A stretch of 64,000 nucleotides of DNA from Elusimicrobiota bacterium (GTDB lineage: Bacteria > Elusimicrobiota > UBA8919): contig JAFGLF010000044.1 in the NCBI GenBank assembly GCA_016928195.1, positions 186,001 to 250,000 on the forward strand. Direction: 5' to 3'. Below the pieces are notes generated by a model. The model had not been told where the DNA came from. It searched no databases and worked only from the letters and a program-made list of their open reading frames with translations. Made by a program: the position numbers and the translations under genes. Positions 32,904-41,482 of this stretch are shown here, in pieces (position 1 is the first letter of the stretch; every line of letters starts with the position of its first letter).

Positions 32904-34106
32904 ATGAGTAATAAAAAATATTCTAAAAATATCACTATCCTTGCTTTTACGGTTCTGTTCGTCTGTTTTCTAATCGCGCTATTCAACAAAGATGTTATAT
33001 TACAGATTAAACCACTGGTAATTATTTCATCCGGAACTATAAAAACCGGTGATGTGCTTGCAAAAATACTGACTGAGGAAAAAGTATCCGGCAGTGAAGC
33101 CGATAAAATAGTATACGCCCTTAACCGTAAATACCGCGTAAGAAATATCCAGCCCGGGAAAAAATACGAAATCTTTAAATCAACATCCGGAGAGGTCTTC
33201 CAGTTCAATTACTGGCATACTCCTATTGAGTACTTTAATGTCAGAAAAATAAACGATAATAAATTTTTCTGCGAAAAAATAACGCTGAAGGCAAAAAAAG
33301 TTTTAACAAAAATTCAGGGAAAAATCAAGTCCTCTCTGTACGAGGCATTACAGGAAAAAGGCGTCCCCGATGAAATAATAATGACAATTGCCGATATATT
33401 TTCCTGGCAGATTGACTTTTTTAACGACCCCAGAAGCGGTGATAAATTCAAGCTTGTTTATAACCGCTACGAATATGGGGACGAACTTGTAGATGACGGG
33501 GAAATACTTGCCGTCCAGTATAATGGAAATTATACCGGTAACCACACAGCAGTACGTTTTCAAAGTAAAGACGGTAAAATCAACAGTTATTATACTCCCG
33601 ACGGGGAATCTTTAACAAAAATTTTTCTTAAAGCTCCTCTGGAATACCGCAGGATTTCATCACATTTTACCAACAGCAGGTTTCATCCCATTCTTCGTTA
33701 CTACAGGCCGCACAGGGGTATCGATTATGCAGCGCCTTCCGGAACACCGGTATCAAGTATAGGAGACGGGGTAGTAACCTACGCAGGATGGAACGGGGAT
33801 TACGGAAATTTCGTCCGAATAAAGCATAATTCGGTATATACCTCTGCATACGGACATCTGCATGCTATAGCAAAAGGTGTAAGAAAAGGTAAACATGTTA
33901 AACAAAAACAGGTCATAGGATGGGTTGGAACAACGGGCCTCTCCACAGGACCGCATCTCGATTTTCGTATAACAAAAAACGGAAAATTTGTAAATTTTTT
34001 AACCCTTAAAATACCTTCTGCAAAAAATCTTCCGAAAGAATATAAAAATGAATTCAAGGCAGTTAAGGATGAAATGACGGCAATGTTTGAAAGTATAGGC
34101 AAGTAG
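32904..34106 (+). CDS. M23 metallopeptidase, MepM-like murein hydrolase
   Basis: A 400-residue protein with an N-terminal membrane anchor (about 10-29), an OapA/LysM-like intermediate region and the M23 domain (about 255-370): FHPILRYYRPHRGIDYAAP supplies HxxxD, then YGNFVRIKH, AYGHL and GPHLDFRI. The second zinc-site motif is HLD rather than HLH, a variant also known in other M23 proteins. Likely a periplasmic peptidoglycan endopeptidase with a role in wall expansion. Confidence 0.88.
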   Translation: MSNKKYSKNITILAFTVLFVCFLIALFNKDVILQIKPLVIISSGTIKTGDVLAKILTEEKVSGSEADKIVYALNRKYRVRNIQPGKKYEIFKSTSGEVFQFNYWHTPIEYFNVRKINDNKFFCEKITLKAKKVLTKIQGKIKSSLYEALQEKGVPDEIIMTIADIFSWQIDFFNDPRSGDKFKLVYNRYEYGDELVDDGEILAVQYNGNYTGNHTAVRFQSKDGKINSYYTPDGESLTKIFLKAPLEYRRISSHFTNSRFHPILRYYRPHRGIDYAAPSGTPVSSIGDGVVTYAGWNGDYGNFVRIKHNSVYTSAYGHLHAIAKGVRKGKHVKQKQVIGWVGTTGLSTGPHLDFRITKNGKFVNFLTLKIPSAKNLPKEYKNEFKAVKDEMTAMFESIGK

Positions 34107-34149
34107 ATAACGCTGATAGGTTGATACGTTGACACGGAAATACGGTATG
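34107..34149 (+). repeat. GATACG-family element ending at a start codon
   Basis: GATAACGCTGATAGG and GTTGATACGTTGACACGG words follow the stop directly and end ACGGTATG with ATG 34147. Same architecture as the GATAAA family but a different word. Confidence 0.6.
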
Positions 34150-34560
34150 AGTATAAATATTAACAAACAAAGATTATTGGAAGAGAAAATGCAGAAACTG
34201 GGCATCTTTGAAAAAGATATAATTGAAAATTTTTCAAGAGCCGGAGGAAAAGGAGGCCAGCATCTAAACAAAACATCTACCTGCGTCCACCTGAAACATA
34301 TACCAACCGGTATTGAAGTAAAATGCCAGCAGGAAAGGTCACAGTTTTTAAACCGTTTTATTGCCAGAAGAATTCTTACGGGGAAAATCGAACAGATGAT
34401 GCTCGGAAAAAAAAGCGAGGAACAGCAGAGAATCGAAAAAATCCGCAGACAAAAAAGAAAAAGGTCAAAAAGAGCAAAAGAAAAAATTCTGAGATATAAA
34501 CACATGCATTCAGAGAAGAAGAAAGAACGCAGAAAAATAAATTCAGATTACGAATGTTAG
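34147..34560 (+). CDS. Release-factor-like protein with GGQ domain (ArfB/RF-H type)
   Basis: A 137-residue protein with GGKGGQHLNKTSTCVHL, the GGQ loop that triggers peptidyl-tRNA hydrolysis on the ribosome, and a basic C-terminal tail (RRQKRKRSKRAKEKIL). It has no codon-recognition domain, so it is probably a ribosome-rescue factor rather than RF1/RF2. Start ATG 34147; TTG 34129 is an unlikely extension. It overlaps fxsA by 7 bases. Confidence 0.85.
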   Translation: MSININKQRLLEEKMQKLGIFEKDIIENFSRAGGKGGQHLNKTSTCVHLKHIPTGIEVKCQQERSQFLNRFIARRILTGKIEQMMLGKKSEEQQRIEKIRRQKRKRSKRAKEKILRYKHMHSEKKKERRKINSDYEC

Positions 34561-34946
34561 GATATTTAATACTATTATTTACTGTTTTACCTGCAGCCGA
34601 GATTTATTTAATGATAAAAATAGGACAAAGAATCGGAGGAATGAATACATTTGCCATTATTATTTTGACCGGGGTTGCAGGAGCTGTTCTGGCAAAAATG
34701 GAAGGGCTACGGGTATTAATGGGTTTTCAGGACGATCTGAATCAGGGAATAATGCCTACAAACAGGATAATAGACGGTATTATGATACTAATAGGCGGGC
34801 TGCTTTTAATAACACCGGGATTCATTACGGATATTTTCGGATTTATTCTTGTTGTCCCGCTCACGCGGCATCCGATAAAATACTTAGTCAAGCGGTATAT
34901 TCAGAAAAAACTTGACAGAGAAAAGGGAATCATAGAAGTGGATTGA
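34554..34946 (+). CDS. fxsA: FxsA-family membrane protein
   Basis: A 130-residue protein with helices YLILLFTVLPAAEIYLMIKIG, FAIIILTGVAGAVLA and MILIGGLLLITPGFITDIFGFIL, the standard FxsA layout including the LLLxPGFxTD motif. FxsA interferes with phage T7 exclusion in E. coli; its general role is unclear. Translation is coupled to the overlapping upstream gene. Confidence 0.9.
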   Translation: MLGYLILLFTVLPAAEIYLMIKIGQRIGGMNTFAIIILTGVAGAVLAKMEGLRVLMGFQDDLNQGIMPTNRIIDGIMILIGGLLLITPGFITDIFGFILVVPLTRHPIKYLVKRYIQKKLDREKGIIEVD

Positions 34947-34949
34947 GGA

Positions 34950-35086
34950 TGATTCCAACGATAAAAAGAAGATACCGGAGATAAAGCAAAGCCGTATCGC
35001 CGGCATCGTCAGTTTATCGTTGTTATCATTACTTTAGCCGTTCATCGCTGGTATCGGCCGTTTATCTCCGTAATCATATTTTTATG
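34950..35086 (+). repeat. GATAAA/TTTATC element E8, supplies the start of the DUF362 gene
   Basis: Two 5' words (GATTCCAACGATAAA, GATACCGGAGATAAA) and three 3' units. The segment GCCGTATCGCCGGCATCGTC and about 60 following bases are almost identical to element E15. Ends CATATTTTTATG, ATG 35084. Confidence 0.88.
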
Positions 35087-36139
35087 TCAAATGTTTATTT
35101 TTCCAAGATATTTTCTGCTGATAAAATAAAACAGCTTGCCGTAAAAGCAGGCATTTCTGATATAATCCGCAAAAATGAACTTGTTGCGGTAAAAATCCAT
35201 TTCGGCGAAAAGGATAACAGAGGATACATAAAACCCGCCTTTGTAAAACCTGTAGTTGACGAAATAAAATCACTCGGTGCAAAACCGTTTTTGACAGATA
35301 CAAATACCATATATAAAGGTTCAAGAACAGATGCCGTAGACCATATATTAACCGCAAATGAACATAAATTCGATACCTGCGGATGCCCGGTCATCATAGC
35401 CGACGGCTTACGCGGGAATTCGTATGTCGAACTGGATGTAAACTTAAAGCATATCAAAAAAGCACAGGTTGCTAATGATATTTATTACTCGGATAAACTT
35501 GTTTTTATGACACATTTTAAGGGCCACGAACTTTTTGGTTTCGGAGGAGCATTGAAGAATATCGGTATGGGCTGTATTCCGCGTAAAGCCAAGTATACGG
35601 CACATAATACGGTAAAACCAAGTATAAACATAGAGGCCTGTATCGGGTGCGGAATTTGTATAAAATGGTGCCCTGCCGGTGCCTTGCGGCTTTCAAATAA
35701 AAAAATTACTTTAAATAAAGATATCTGTATCGGGTGCGGGGAATGTATATTGTCGTGCGAACAGCGTGTTATAGATGTTCCTTGGGATGAATCCACAAAG
35801 AATGCTCAGGAAAAAACAATGGAGTTTGCATACGGGGTACTGAAAGACCTGCCTGACGGCAAGGCAGGCAAAAAATCCATTTATATAAGTTTTCTTAACC
35901 ACATTACAAAATTCTGTGATTGTTTCAAAACGTCCGAAGGCCCGCTTATCGAAGATATCGGTATATTGGCTTCGGAGGACCCTGTTGCAATTGACCAGGC
36001 ATCAGTCGACTTGGTAAATAAAAAAGCCGGGTATGATTTTTTCAAAAAAATATTCCCTAACATAGATTCGGAATACCAGATTGTGCTTGCTGAAAAACTC
36101 GGTATCGGAAGCAGGAAATATAAATTAATACACATTTAA
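35084..36139 (+). CDS. DUF362 protein with two 4Fe-4S clusters
   Basis: A 351-residue protein. The N-terminal DUF362 domain has VAVKIHFGEKDNRGYIKP and THFKGHELFGFGGALKNIGMG. A dicluster ferredoxin insert has CIGCGICIKWCP and CIGCGECILSCE. Likely an electron-transfer or iron-sulfur protein in the cytosol; substrate unknown. A palindromic repeat (35848-35868) interrupts the region after the second cluster and encodes LPDGKAG in frame. Starts at the ATG of E8. Confidence 0.88.
   Translation: MSNVYFSKIFSADKIKQLAVKAGISDIIRKNELVAVKIHFGEKDNRGYIKPAFVKPVVDEIKSLGAKPFLTDTNTIYKGSRTDAVDHILTANEHKFDTCGCPVIIADGLRGNSYVELDVNLKHIKKAQVANDIYYSDKLVFMTHFKGHELFGFGGALKNIGMGCIPRKAKYTAHNTVKPSINIEACIGCGICIKWCPAGALRLSNKKITLNKDICIGCGECILSCEQRVIDVPWDESTKNAQEKTMEFAYGVLKDLPDGKAGKKSIYISFLNHITKFCDCFKTSEGPLIEDIGILASEDPVAIDQASVDLVNKKAGYDFFKKIFPNIDSEYQIVLAEKLGIGSRKYKLIHI
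35848..35868 (+). repeat. CCTGCC...GGCAGG palindrome inside the DUF362 gene
   Basis: Arms CCTGCC and GGCAGG around 9 bases. In frame it encodes PDGKAG, the same peptide as a related copy in the M16 gene (51352-51369). Confidence 0.65.
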
Positions 36140-36290
36140 TTACGTTTATAGGTTGATACGTTGATACGTGAAAAGAAATAAGGCGTTCATTAGTTCATTA
36201 GCTCATTTGTTATTTGTAGTTTGTTGAGTCCCGATAAATCGGGACGAAATCCGCCGCGGCGGAAAATACAGTAGAAACACATTGAAATAT
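36140..36290 (+). repeat. Mixed repeat gap
   Basis: Holds GTTGATACGTTGATACG words, ATTAGTTCATTAGCTCATT words, GTCCCGATAAATCGGGAC, CCGCCGCGGCGG (36251-36262) and CAGTAGAAACACATTGAAAT. No gene. Confidence 0.6.
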
Positions 36291-36350
36291 GTAGATAAAA
36301 GGCTGTATCGTTGCTATCGTTAATTTATCTCTGGTATCAATATTTTTATG
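36291..36350 (+). repeat. GATAAA/TTTATC element E9, supplies start of the Mut7-C gene
   Basis: Short 5' arm GTAGATAAAAGG, 3' arm TATCGTTGCTATCGTTAATT then TATCTCTGGTATCAA and TATTTTTATG with ATG 36348. Confidence 0.8.
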
Positions 36351-36797
36351 AAGTTTATTGTTGATAAAATGCTGGGGCGTCTGGTAAAATGGCTTCGGCT
36401 TTTTGGTTATGACACTGTCTATTTTGCCGGTGATACTGACAGCGAACTTGTCCTTGAGAGTATAAAACAGCAGAGGATACTTCTGACAAGGGATAAGGGC
36501 ATTTCAAAGAAAAAACCGATAAGAATTGTTTTTATAGAAAGCGAGAAGCTTTTTGAACAAATAGAACAACTAAAAAGCAGTCTGCGGTTAAATATAGACG
36601 AAACAAAACTTTTTACGCGGTGTATTAAGTGTAATACCCCGCTGGAAGAAATCGAAAAAGAAAAAATTAAGGATAAAGTACCTCCGTTCATTTTTAAAAC
36701 ACATAATTCTTTTTCTTTCTGTGTAAACTGTAAAAAAACTTACTGGCAGGGATCGCATATAGCATTGGCCAAGGAAAGATTAAGAAGATCAGACTGA
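36348..36797 (+). CDS. Mut7-C RNase domain protein with zinc ribbon
   Basis: A 149-residue protein. MKFIVDKMLGRLVKWLRLFG and LLTRDKGI are the PIN-like Mut7-C core with acidic metal ligands. CIKCNTPLEE...CVNCKKTYWQGSH is the C-terminal zinc ribbon. Predicted ribonuclease, typical of the family in archaea and diverse bacteria. Starts at the ATG of E9; recX follows after 13 bases. Confidence 0.9.
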   Translation: MKFIVDKMLGRLVKWLRLFGYDTVYFAGDTDSELVLESIKQQRILLTRDKGISKKKPIRIVFIESEKLFEQIEQLKSSLRLNIDETKLFTRCIKCNTPLEEIEKEKIKDKVPPFIFKTHNSFSFCVNCKKTYWQGSHIALAKERLRRSD

Positions 36798-36810
36798 TAT
36801 CTATATTCCC

Positions 36811-37287
36811 ATGGAAAAATCGGAAAATTATCACAAAGCCCTTAAATATTCGTTTTGGATTTTTGCAAAAAGAAATCACTCTGAAAAAGAAATAAGGGAT
36901 AAACTTCAGAGAAATTATAACAATACCGTTATTGACAGGGTTATCAATAAACTTAAAGATATGAAACTTATAGACGACAGTAAGTTTGCACAGGAGTGGG
37001 CAGATTACCGCTTACGCCTGAATAAAAGCAAACTTTTTATCAAACGGGAGCTTTTAAGAAAAGGAATAACCGGCGAGAAAATAACGGAGGTTCTTAATTC
37101 CTTTAATATAAACGAAAAGGAATCTGCATACGAAGCTATAAGAAATAAACTTCCGAGATACAAAAAACTGGAGCCGGTAAAAGCAAAAAATAAAATCTTT
37201 CAGTTCCTTACAAGAAAAGGGTTCCCTTATGACATTATCGAAGAAATACTGGAAGAGTTTTCAAAAAAAGAAATTGATGATTTGTAA
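36811..37287 (+). CDS. recX: RecX regulatory protein
   Basis: A 158-residue helical protein with three RecX repeats: YSFWIFAKRNHSEKEIRDKL, LIDDSKFAQEWADYRLRLNKSK and FQFLTRKGFPYDIIEEILEE. RecX binds RecA filaments and limits recombination. recA is not in this window. recX next to alaS is a common arrangement. The alaS promoter overlaps its 3' end. Confidence 0.9.
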   Translation: MEKSENYHKALKYSFWIFAKRNHSEKEIRDKLQRNYNNTVIDRVINKLKDMKLIDDSKFAQEWADYRLRLNKSKLFIKRELLRKGITGEKITEVLNSFNINEKESAYEAIRNKLPRYKKLEPVKAKNKIFQFLTRKGFPYDIIEEILEEFSKKEIDDL

Positions 37288-37310
37288 ATTGATTGAAAAT
37301 AAGGTATACT
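37282..37310 (+). promoter_or_regulatory. Sigma70-like promoter feeding element E10 and alaS
   Basis: TTGTAA (37282-37287), 17-base spacer, TATACT (37305-37310). Predicted start near 37317, five bases before element E10 begins. Confidence 0.65.
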
Positions 37311-37321
37311 ATCATACGAAT

Positions 37322-37455
37322 TGATAGCAGCGATAAAGAGAAACCGATTACGGCGATATGACTTTTCCGTATCGTTGGTATCGTTTGTTTATCACCGTAA
37401 TCAGCAGTTTATCGCTGGCATCGGCCGTTCATCGCCGGTATCAGGTATTATTATG
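37322..37455 (+). repeat. GATAAA/TTTATC element E10, alaS leader and start codon
   Basis: 5' words TGATAGCAGCGATAAA and GATTACGGCGATATG. Four 3' units, including TTTATCACCGTAATCAGC and TTTATCGCTGGCATCGGCC. Ends GGTATTATTATG, ATG 37453. Confidence 0.85.
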
Positions 37456-40071
37456 ACTGTAAATGATATTCGTAAAGGTTTCTTAAAGTATTTCGAAAAA
37501 AGGAATCATAAAATATTCCCCAGTGATTCCATTGTTCCTTCTTCGGACCCTACACTGCTCTTTACGTCTGCAGGAATGGTGCAGTTCAAAAACTATTTTC
37601 TTGGAATACGGAAAGTGGAGGGCAGATTCCAGCGGGCGGTTTCGGTACAGAAATGTTTCAGGACATCGGATATAGAAAATGTAGGGCATACGGCAAGGCA
37701 TCTTACATTTTTCGAAATGCTCGGCAATTTCTCTTTCGGGGATTATTTCAAGAAGGAAGCAATAGAATGGGCATGGGAATTCCTGACAAAAGACTGCGGA
37801 CTTAAACCCGAATTACTCTATGTTTCTGTCTTTAAAGATGACAATGAAGCTTATGAATTATGGCAGAAAATAATTTCTGAAGATAAAATAGTGAAACTCG
37901 GGGAAGAATCGAACTTCTGGCAGATGGGTGAAACCGGGCCCTGCGGGCCGTGTTCGGAAATCTTATATGATACGGGAGCCGAAAACGGCTGCGGGAAACC
38001 GTCCTGTAAGCCCGGATGCGATTGTGACAGGTATGTAGAGGTCTGGAATCTTGTATTTACACAATTTGATAAACAGCCGGACGGTACATTAAAAAACCTC
38101 CCCAAGAAAAATATTGATACCGGAATGGGTCTTGAACGGCTTGCAGCAGTAATACAAAAAGTCAAAACACCTTTTGAAACTGATGAATTTGCAGGAATAA
38201 TAAGATCTATTAAAAAAATCTCACAAAAACAGAATGACACTTCCGTAAAAATCATAGCTGACCACTGCCGGTCGATAACATTTCTGGTTAGTGACGGTAT
38301 TTTACCTTCCAATGAGGGCAGGGGATACGTTCTTAGAAGGGTTTTAAGAAGAGCTTTGACTCACGGAAGGAAATTACAGCTTAATGAACCGTTTTTATAC
38401 AAAATCTGCGGGGAAATAATAGAGATAAAAAAACCGGCATACCCGGAACTGTCTGCAAACAGGGAACATACTATACGAATTATAAAAATGGAAGAAGAAA
38501 AATTCTTATTAACACTTGAACGCGGAATGCAGATGCTTGAGGACTTAAAGAACCGCAAAAAGACAATTTCAGGTAAAGATGCATTTGTGTTATACGATAC
38601 TTACGGATTCCCGCTTGATTTGACAAAGGAACTTCTGGCAGAATCAGGAATTTCTATAAATGATAAAGAATTTAATGATGAAATGGAAAAACAAAAAACC
38701 CGCTCAAAAATCTCATGGAAGGGTTCGGGGGATACGGACATGAGTAATTATTTTGAACTTCACAAAAAATTCGGAGATACGGTGTTTGCAGGTTATGACA
38801 AAACAAAAACCTCAAGCGAAATCTCGGCAATCGTAAAAAACGGTAAACCGGTAGAAACTGCAAAAGAAAATGACGAAGTGGAAATTATTTTTAAGGAAAC
38901 GGTATTTTATGGTGAGTCGGGAGGACAGACAGGGGATAAGGGACAATTAAAAATTACAAATGAAAAATTACAAATTGAAGGCATGGCGGAAATAACTGAT
39001 ACGCAGAAGCCGGTAGAGAACCTTGTAATTCATAAAGCAAAAATTACAAAAGGTACGTTAAAAACAGGAACTGCCGTCGAAATGGAAATCGACATCGAAA
39101 GAAGAAAAAAAATCATGAAAAACCATACAACAACACACCTTCTCCATAAAGCACTGAGGCAGATTGTCGGGAGCCATGTAGTTCAGCGCGGGTCATTAGT
39201 GGCTGACGACAGGTTCAGATTCGATTTTTCACATCCGGCACAGCTGAAAAAACAGGAACTGGATTTAATAGAAGATTATGTAAACAAAAAAATACTTGAA
39301 AATTTTCCTGTACAGACAAAAATAACTTCTGTAGATGAAGCTAAAAAAATGGGTGCAATGGCACTGTTTGGAGAAAAATACGGAGATAAAGTCAGGTGTA
39401 TAATAATAAATAACGAGAAAAACCCCGAAAGTATCGAATTATGCGGCGGAACCCATTGCAATTCTACGGGTGAAATAGGTCAATTTATAATTCTGTCGGA
39501 AAGCAGTATAGGAAGCGGTTTACGGCGTATTGAAGGAGTTACAGGAATAAATGCATACAACTTCATGAAAAAACAAAGAGAAACAATCGATGAAATCGCA
39601 GAGATATTAAAAACATCAAAACCGGAGATTATTTCCAAACTCCAGAAACTTGTAGAAGATAAAAAGAAACTTGAAAAAGGACTTACAAAATCAAAAACTT
39701 CCCGAATTCCTGAAGCCGATTTACTGGAAAAGGTTAAAACTGTCAATGGTATAAAACTGCTTTCCGTAAAAGTAGAGGTGTCTTCTATTGCCGAACTCAG
39801 GGCTGTTTCTGACAATTTTAAAAATAATATTAAATCAGGAATCATTGTAATCGGTTCGGTTATAAACGAAAAACCATCTATAATTGCTTCAGTCACAAAG
39901 GACTTAACAGAGAAATTTGATGCAAGGGTAATAATAAAGGAAATTTCAAAAAAGATTAACGGGAGCGGCGGCGGAAGAGCTGATATGGCACAGGCCGGAG
40001 GAAAGGATATCTCAAAACTGGATGAAGCTTTAAAATCAGTTGAAAAAATCGTAAAAACAAATGACAGATAG
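37453..40071 (+). CDS. alaS: Alanyl-tRNA synthetase
   Basis: An 872-residue class II synthetase of normal length. FFEKRNHKIFPSDSIVPSSDPTLLF-type motif regions, SVQKCFRTSDIENVG and GMGLERLAAV mark the catalytic core. The editing domain has TTTHLLHKALR and CGGTHCNSTGEIG. The C-terminal DHHA1 domain has GGGRADMAQAGG. It charges tRNA-Ala. The open frame runs upstream through the repeat element, but ATG 37453, where MTVNDIRKGF matches AlaS N-termini, is the likely start. ATTACAAAT repeat words occur inside (38946-38975). Confidence 0.96.
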   Translation: MTVNDIRKGFLKYFEKRNHKIFPSDSIVPSSDPTLLFTSAGMVQFKNYFLGIRKVEGRFQRAVSVQKCFRTSDIENVGHTARHLTFFEMLGNFSFGDYFKKEAIEWAWEFLTKDCGLKPELLYVSVFKDDNEAYELWQKIISEDKIVKLGEESNFWQMGETGPCGPCSEILYDTGAENGCGKPSCKPGCDCDRYVEVWNLVFTQFDKQPDGTLKNLPKKNIDTGMGLERLAAVIQKVKTPFETDEFAGIIRSIKKISQKQNDTSVKIIADHCRSITFLVSDGILPSNEGRGYVLRRVLRRALTHGRKLQLNEPFLYKICGEIIEIKKPAYPELSANREHTIRIIKMEEEKFLLTLERGMQMLEDLKNRKKTISGKDAFVLYDTYGFPLDLTKELLAESGISINDKEFNDEMEKQKTRSKISWKGSGDTDMSNYFELHKKFGDTVFAGYDKTKTSSEISAIVKNGKPVETAKENDEVEIIFKETVFYGESGGQTGDKGQLKITNEKLQIEGMAEITDTQKPVENLVIHKAKITKGTLKTGTAVEMEIDIERRKKIMKNHTTTHLLHKALRQIVGSHVVQRGSLVADDRFRFDFSHPAQLKKQELDLIEDYVNKKILENFPVQTKITSVDEAKKMGAMALFGEKYGDKVRCIIINNEKNPESIELCGGTHCNSTGEIGQFIILSESSIGSGLRRIEGVTGINAYNFMKKQRETIDEIAEILKTSKPEIISKLQKLVEDKKKLEKGLTKSKTSRIPEADLLEKVKTVNGIKLLSVKVEVSSIAELRAVSDNFKNNIKSGIIVIGSVINEKPSIIASVTKDLTEKFDARVIIKEISKKINGSGGGRADMAQAGGKDISKLDEALKSVEKIVKTNDR

Positions 40072-40148
40072 GAGCATTTATTATTTCATTAGTTAAAAGA
40101 TTAAATACTCTTGACGGATAAAAAAAATTAGATAAAATATGTAGATAT

Positions 40149-40220
40149 ACCCTCATAGCTCAATGGATAGAGCACTAGCCTCCGGAGCTGGGGATACAGG
40201 TTCAACTCCTGTTGAGGGTG
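40149..40220 (+). tRNA. tRNA-Arg (anticodon CCG)
   Basis: Cloverleaf: acceptor ACCCTCA / TGAGGGT, anticodon stem CTAGC / GCTGG with loop CTCCGGA (anticodon CCG at 40182-40184), T arm ACAGG TTCAACT CCTGT. The 3' CCA is not encoded. Confidence 0.93.
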
Positions 40221-40360
40221 TATAAATGAGGTGTGATAAGAACACGGATGCAAACAGATAGAAACGCAGATTCAAACAGATGTAAATGATGTTAATCTGT
40301 GCCACCGCTAAAAATCAGCGGGATCCCGCCACAGGCGGGATAATCTGCATTTAATAACTT
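40221..40360 (+). repeat. Repeat gap after tRNA-Arg
   Basis: AACACGGATGCAAACAGATAG-like words with partial inverse complements (AATCTGTGCC, AATCTGCAT), plus CAGCGGGATCCCGCC and CCCGCCACAGGCGGG. No gene. Confidence 0.5.
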
Positions 40361-40807
40361 ATGATTATTGCTACAATCGGCGGATTTAAATGTGACAAGA
40401 AAACTGCAAAAATCGCAGAAGAAATCGGTGCTGAGATTGCCAAAAGAAAGCATACTTTAATATGCGGGGGCATGACAGGCGTTATGGAAGCTGCCTGCCG
40501 GGGAGCCAAAAAATACGGCGGTCTGACAGTCGGAATACTTCCGGGTAAATCAAAGGAAGATGCAAACAGGTATGTTGATATTCCGGTAATAACGGCAATG
40601 AGTCATGCCCGTAATGCCATAATCGTAAGAAGCGCTGATATTATTATAGCAATAGACGGTAAATACGGAACATTATCGGAAATAGGACTGGCAAAAGCCA
40701 TCAATAAAACAGTTATCGGAATAGAAACATGGGATATTCCGGGAATAATAAAAGTAAACTCGGTAAGGGAAATATTTTCAATAATAGACAACGCGAATGA
40801 CCGTTGA
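40361..40807 (+). CDS. TIGR00725-type Rossmann-fold protein (LOG/lysine-decarboxylase-like)
   Basis: A 148-residue protein. MIIATIGG opens the fold; ICGGMTGVMEAACRGAKKYGG and GILPGKSKEDANRYVDIPV are the nucleotide-binding signature of the TIGR00725 group, related to LOG phosphoribohydrolases. ARNAIIVRSADIIIAI and GTLSEIGLA complete it. Probably binds a nucleotide; reaction unknown. Its TGA is the first bases of the following GATACG element. Confidence 0.85.
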   Translation: MIIATIGGFKCDKKTAKIAEEIGAEIAKRKHTLICGGMTGVMEAACRGAKKYGGLTVGILPGKSKEDANRYVDIPVITAMSHARNAIIVRSADIIIAIDGKYGTLSEIGLAKAINKTVIGIETWDIPGIIKVNSVREIFSIIDNANDR

Positions 40808-40953
40808 TATGTTGATATGCTGATACGTAGACCCGCCTGACCAAACGTCCCGCTCCGCAGGGCGGGGCGAGGCTCGCCCGGTATGGGCGGCGGGCAGGCA
40901 TGTAAAAACTTTCAACCGTATCATCGTATTATTTCGCGAAGCGGAGCGAGATG
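40803..40953 (+). repeat. GATACG/CGTATC element leading into dtd
   Basis: The 5' side has GTTGATATGTTGATATGCTG then ATACG; the 3' side has CAACCGTATCATCGTATT. GC-rich palindromic pieces sit between. The 5' 40 bases recur at 49562-49602. It spans stop codon to start codon. Confidence 0.7.
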
Positions 40954-41394
40954 AAAGCAGTCGTCCAACGGGTAAAAAAAGCATCAGTTTCCTATGAATC
41001 CAAGAAAGAAAAAATCGGATACGGTCTGGTTGTATTTATCGGAATAGGAAAAAATGATATCGAAGATAATATTGAATGGCTTGCAAAAAAAATATTAAAT
41101 CTGCGTATATTTCCCGATGCTAATAATAAATTCAATTTTTCTGTAAGCGATATTAAAGGCGAAATTCTTATCGTATCACAGTTTACTCTTTACGGCGACT
41201 GTAATAAGGGAAGGCGGCCGGATTTTACTTTTTCCGCAGAACCTGAAAAAGCTAATATGTTTTATGAAAAATTCGTAGAAATGATGACAAAATCCGGCTT
41301 AACCGTTAAAACCGGAAAATTTGCAGCGGATATGCTCGTAGAAATTCATAATGACGGCCCTGTAACGATACTACTAACAACAGATGACAGATGA
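40951..41394 (+). CDS. dtd: D-aminoacyl-tRNA deacylase
   Basis: A 147-residue protein. MKAVVQRVKKASVSY, SQFTLYGDCNKGRRPDFT (catalytic SQFTL) and HNDGPVT (the Gly-cisPro-type motif as GP) match DTD. It removes D-amino acids mischarged on tRNA. GCGGAG lies 5-10 bases upstream of ATG 40951. Confidence 0.94.
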   Translation: MKAVVQRVKKASVSYESKKEKIGYGLVVFIGIGKNDIEDNIEWLAKKILNLRIFPDANNKFNFSVSDIKGEILIVSQFTLYGDCNKGRRPDFTFSAEPEKANMFYEKFVEMMTKSGLTVKTGKFAADMLVEIHNDGPVTILLTTDDR

Positions 41395-41482
41395 CAAATG
41401 ACGGATGACAAATCTGTGTAATCCGTATTTGTTATCCCTGCCCGACTAAGTCGTTCAGGCAGGCGTGAAATCCGTGATTAAT
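41395..41482 (+). repeat. Gap of ATGACAAATGACGG words
   Basis: GATGACAGATGACAAATGAC-type tandem words, GTGTAATCCGTATTTG and a CCTGCCCGACTAAGTCGTTC/AGGCAGG palindromic piece. Confidence 0.55.

Noticed and set aside
33940-33975. M23 peptidase inactivated because the second motif is HLD instead of HLH
   Set aside because: HLD occurs in other M23 proteins with the same overall motifs, so loss of activity is not supported.
37321-37452. A longer AlaS starting 44 codons earlier
   Set aside because: The extension is encoded by repeat element E10 and AlaS N-termini match MTVNDIRKGF at 37453.
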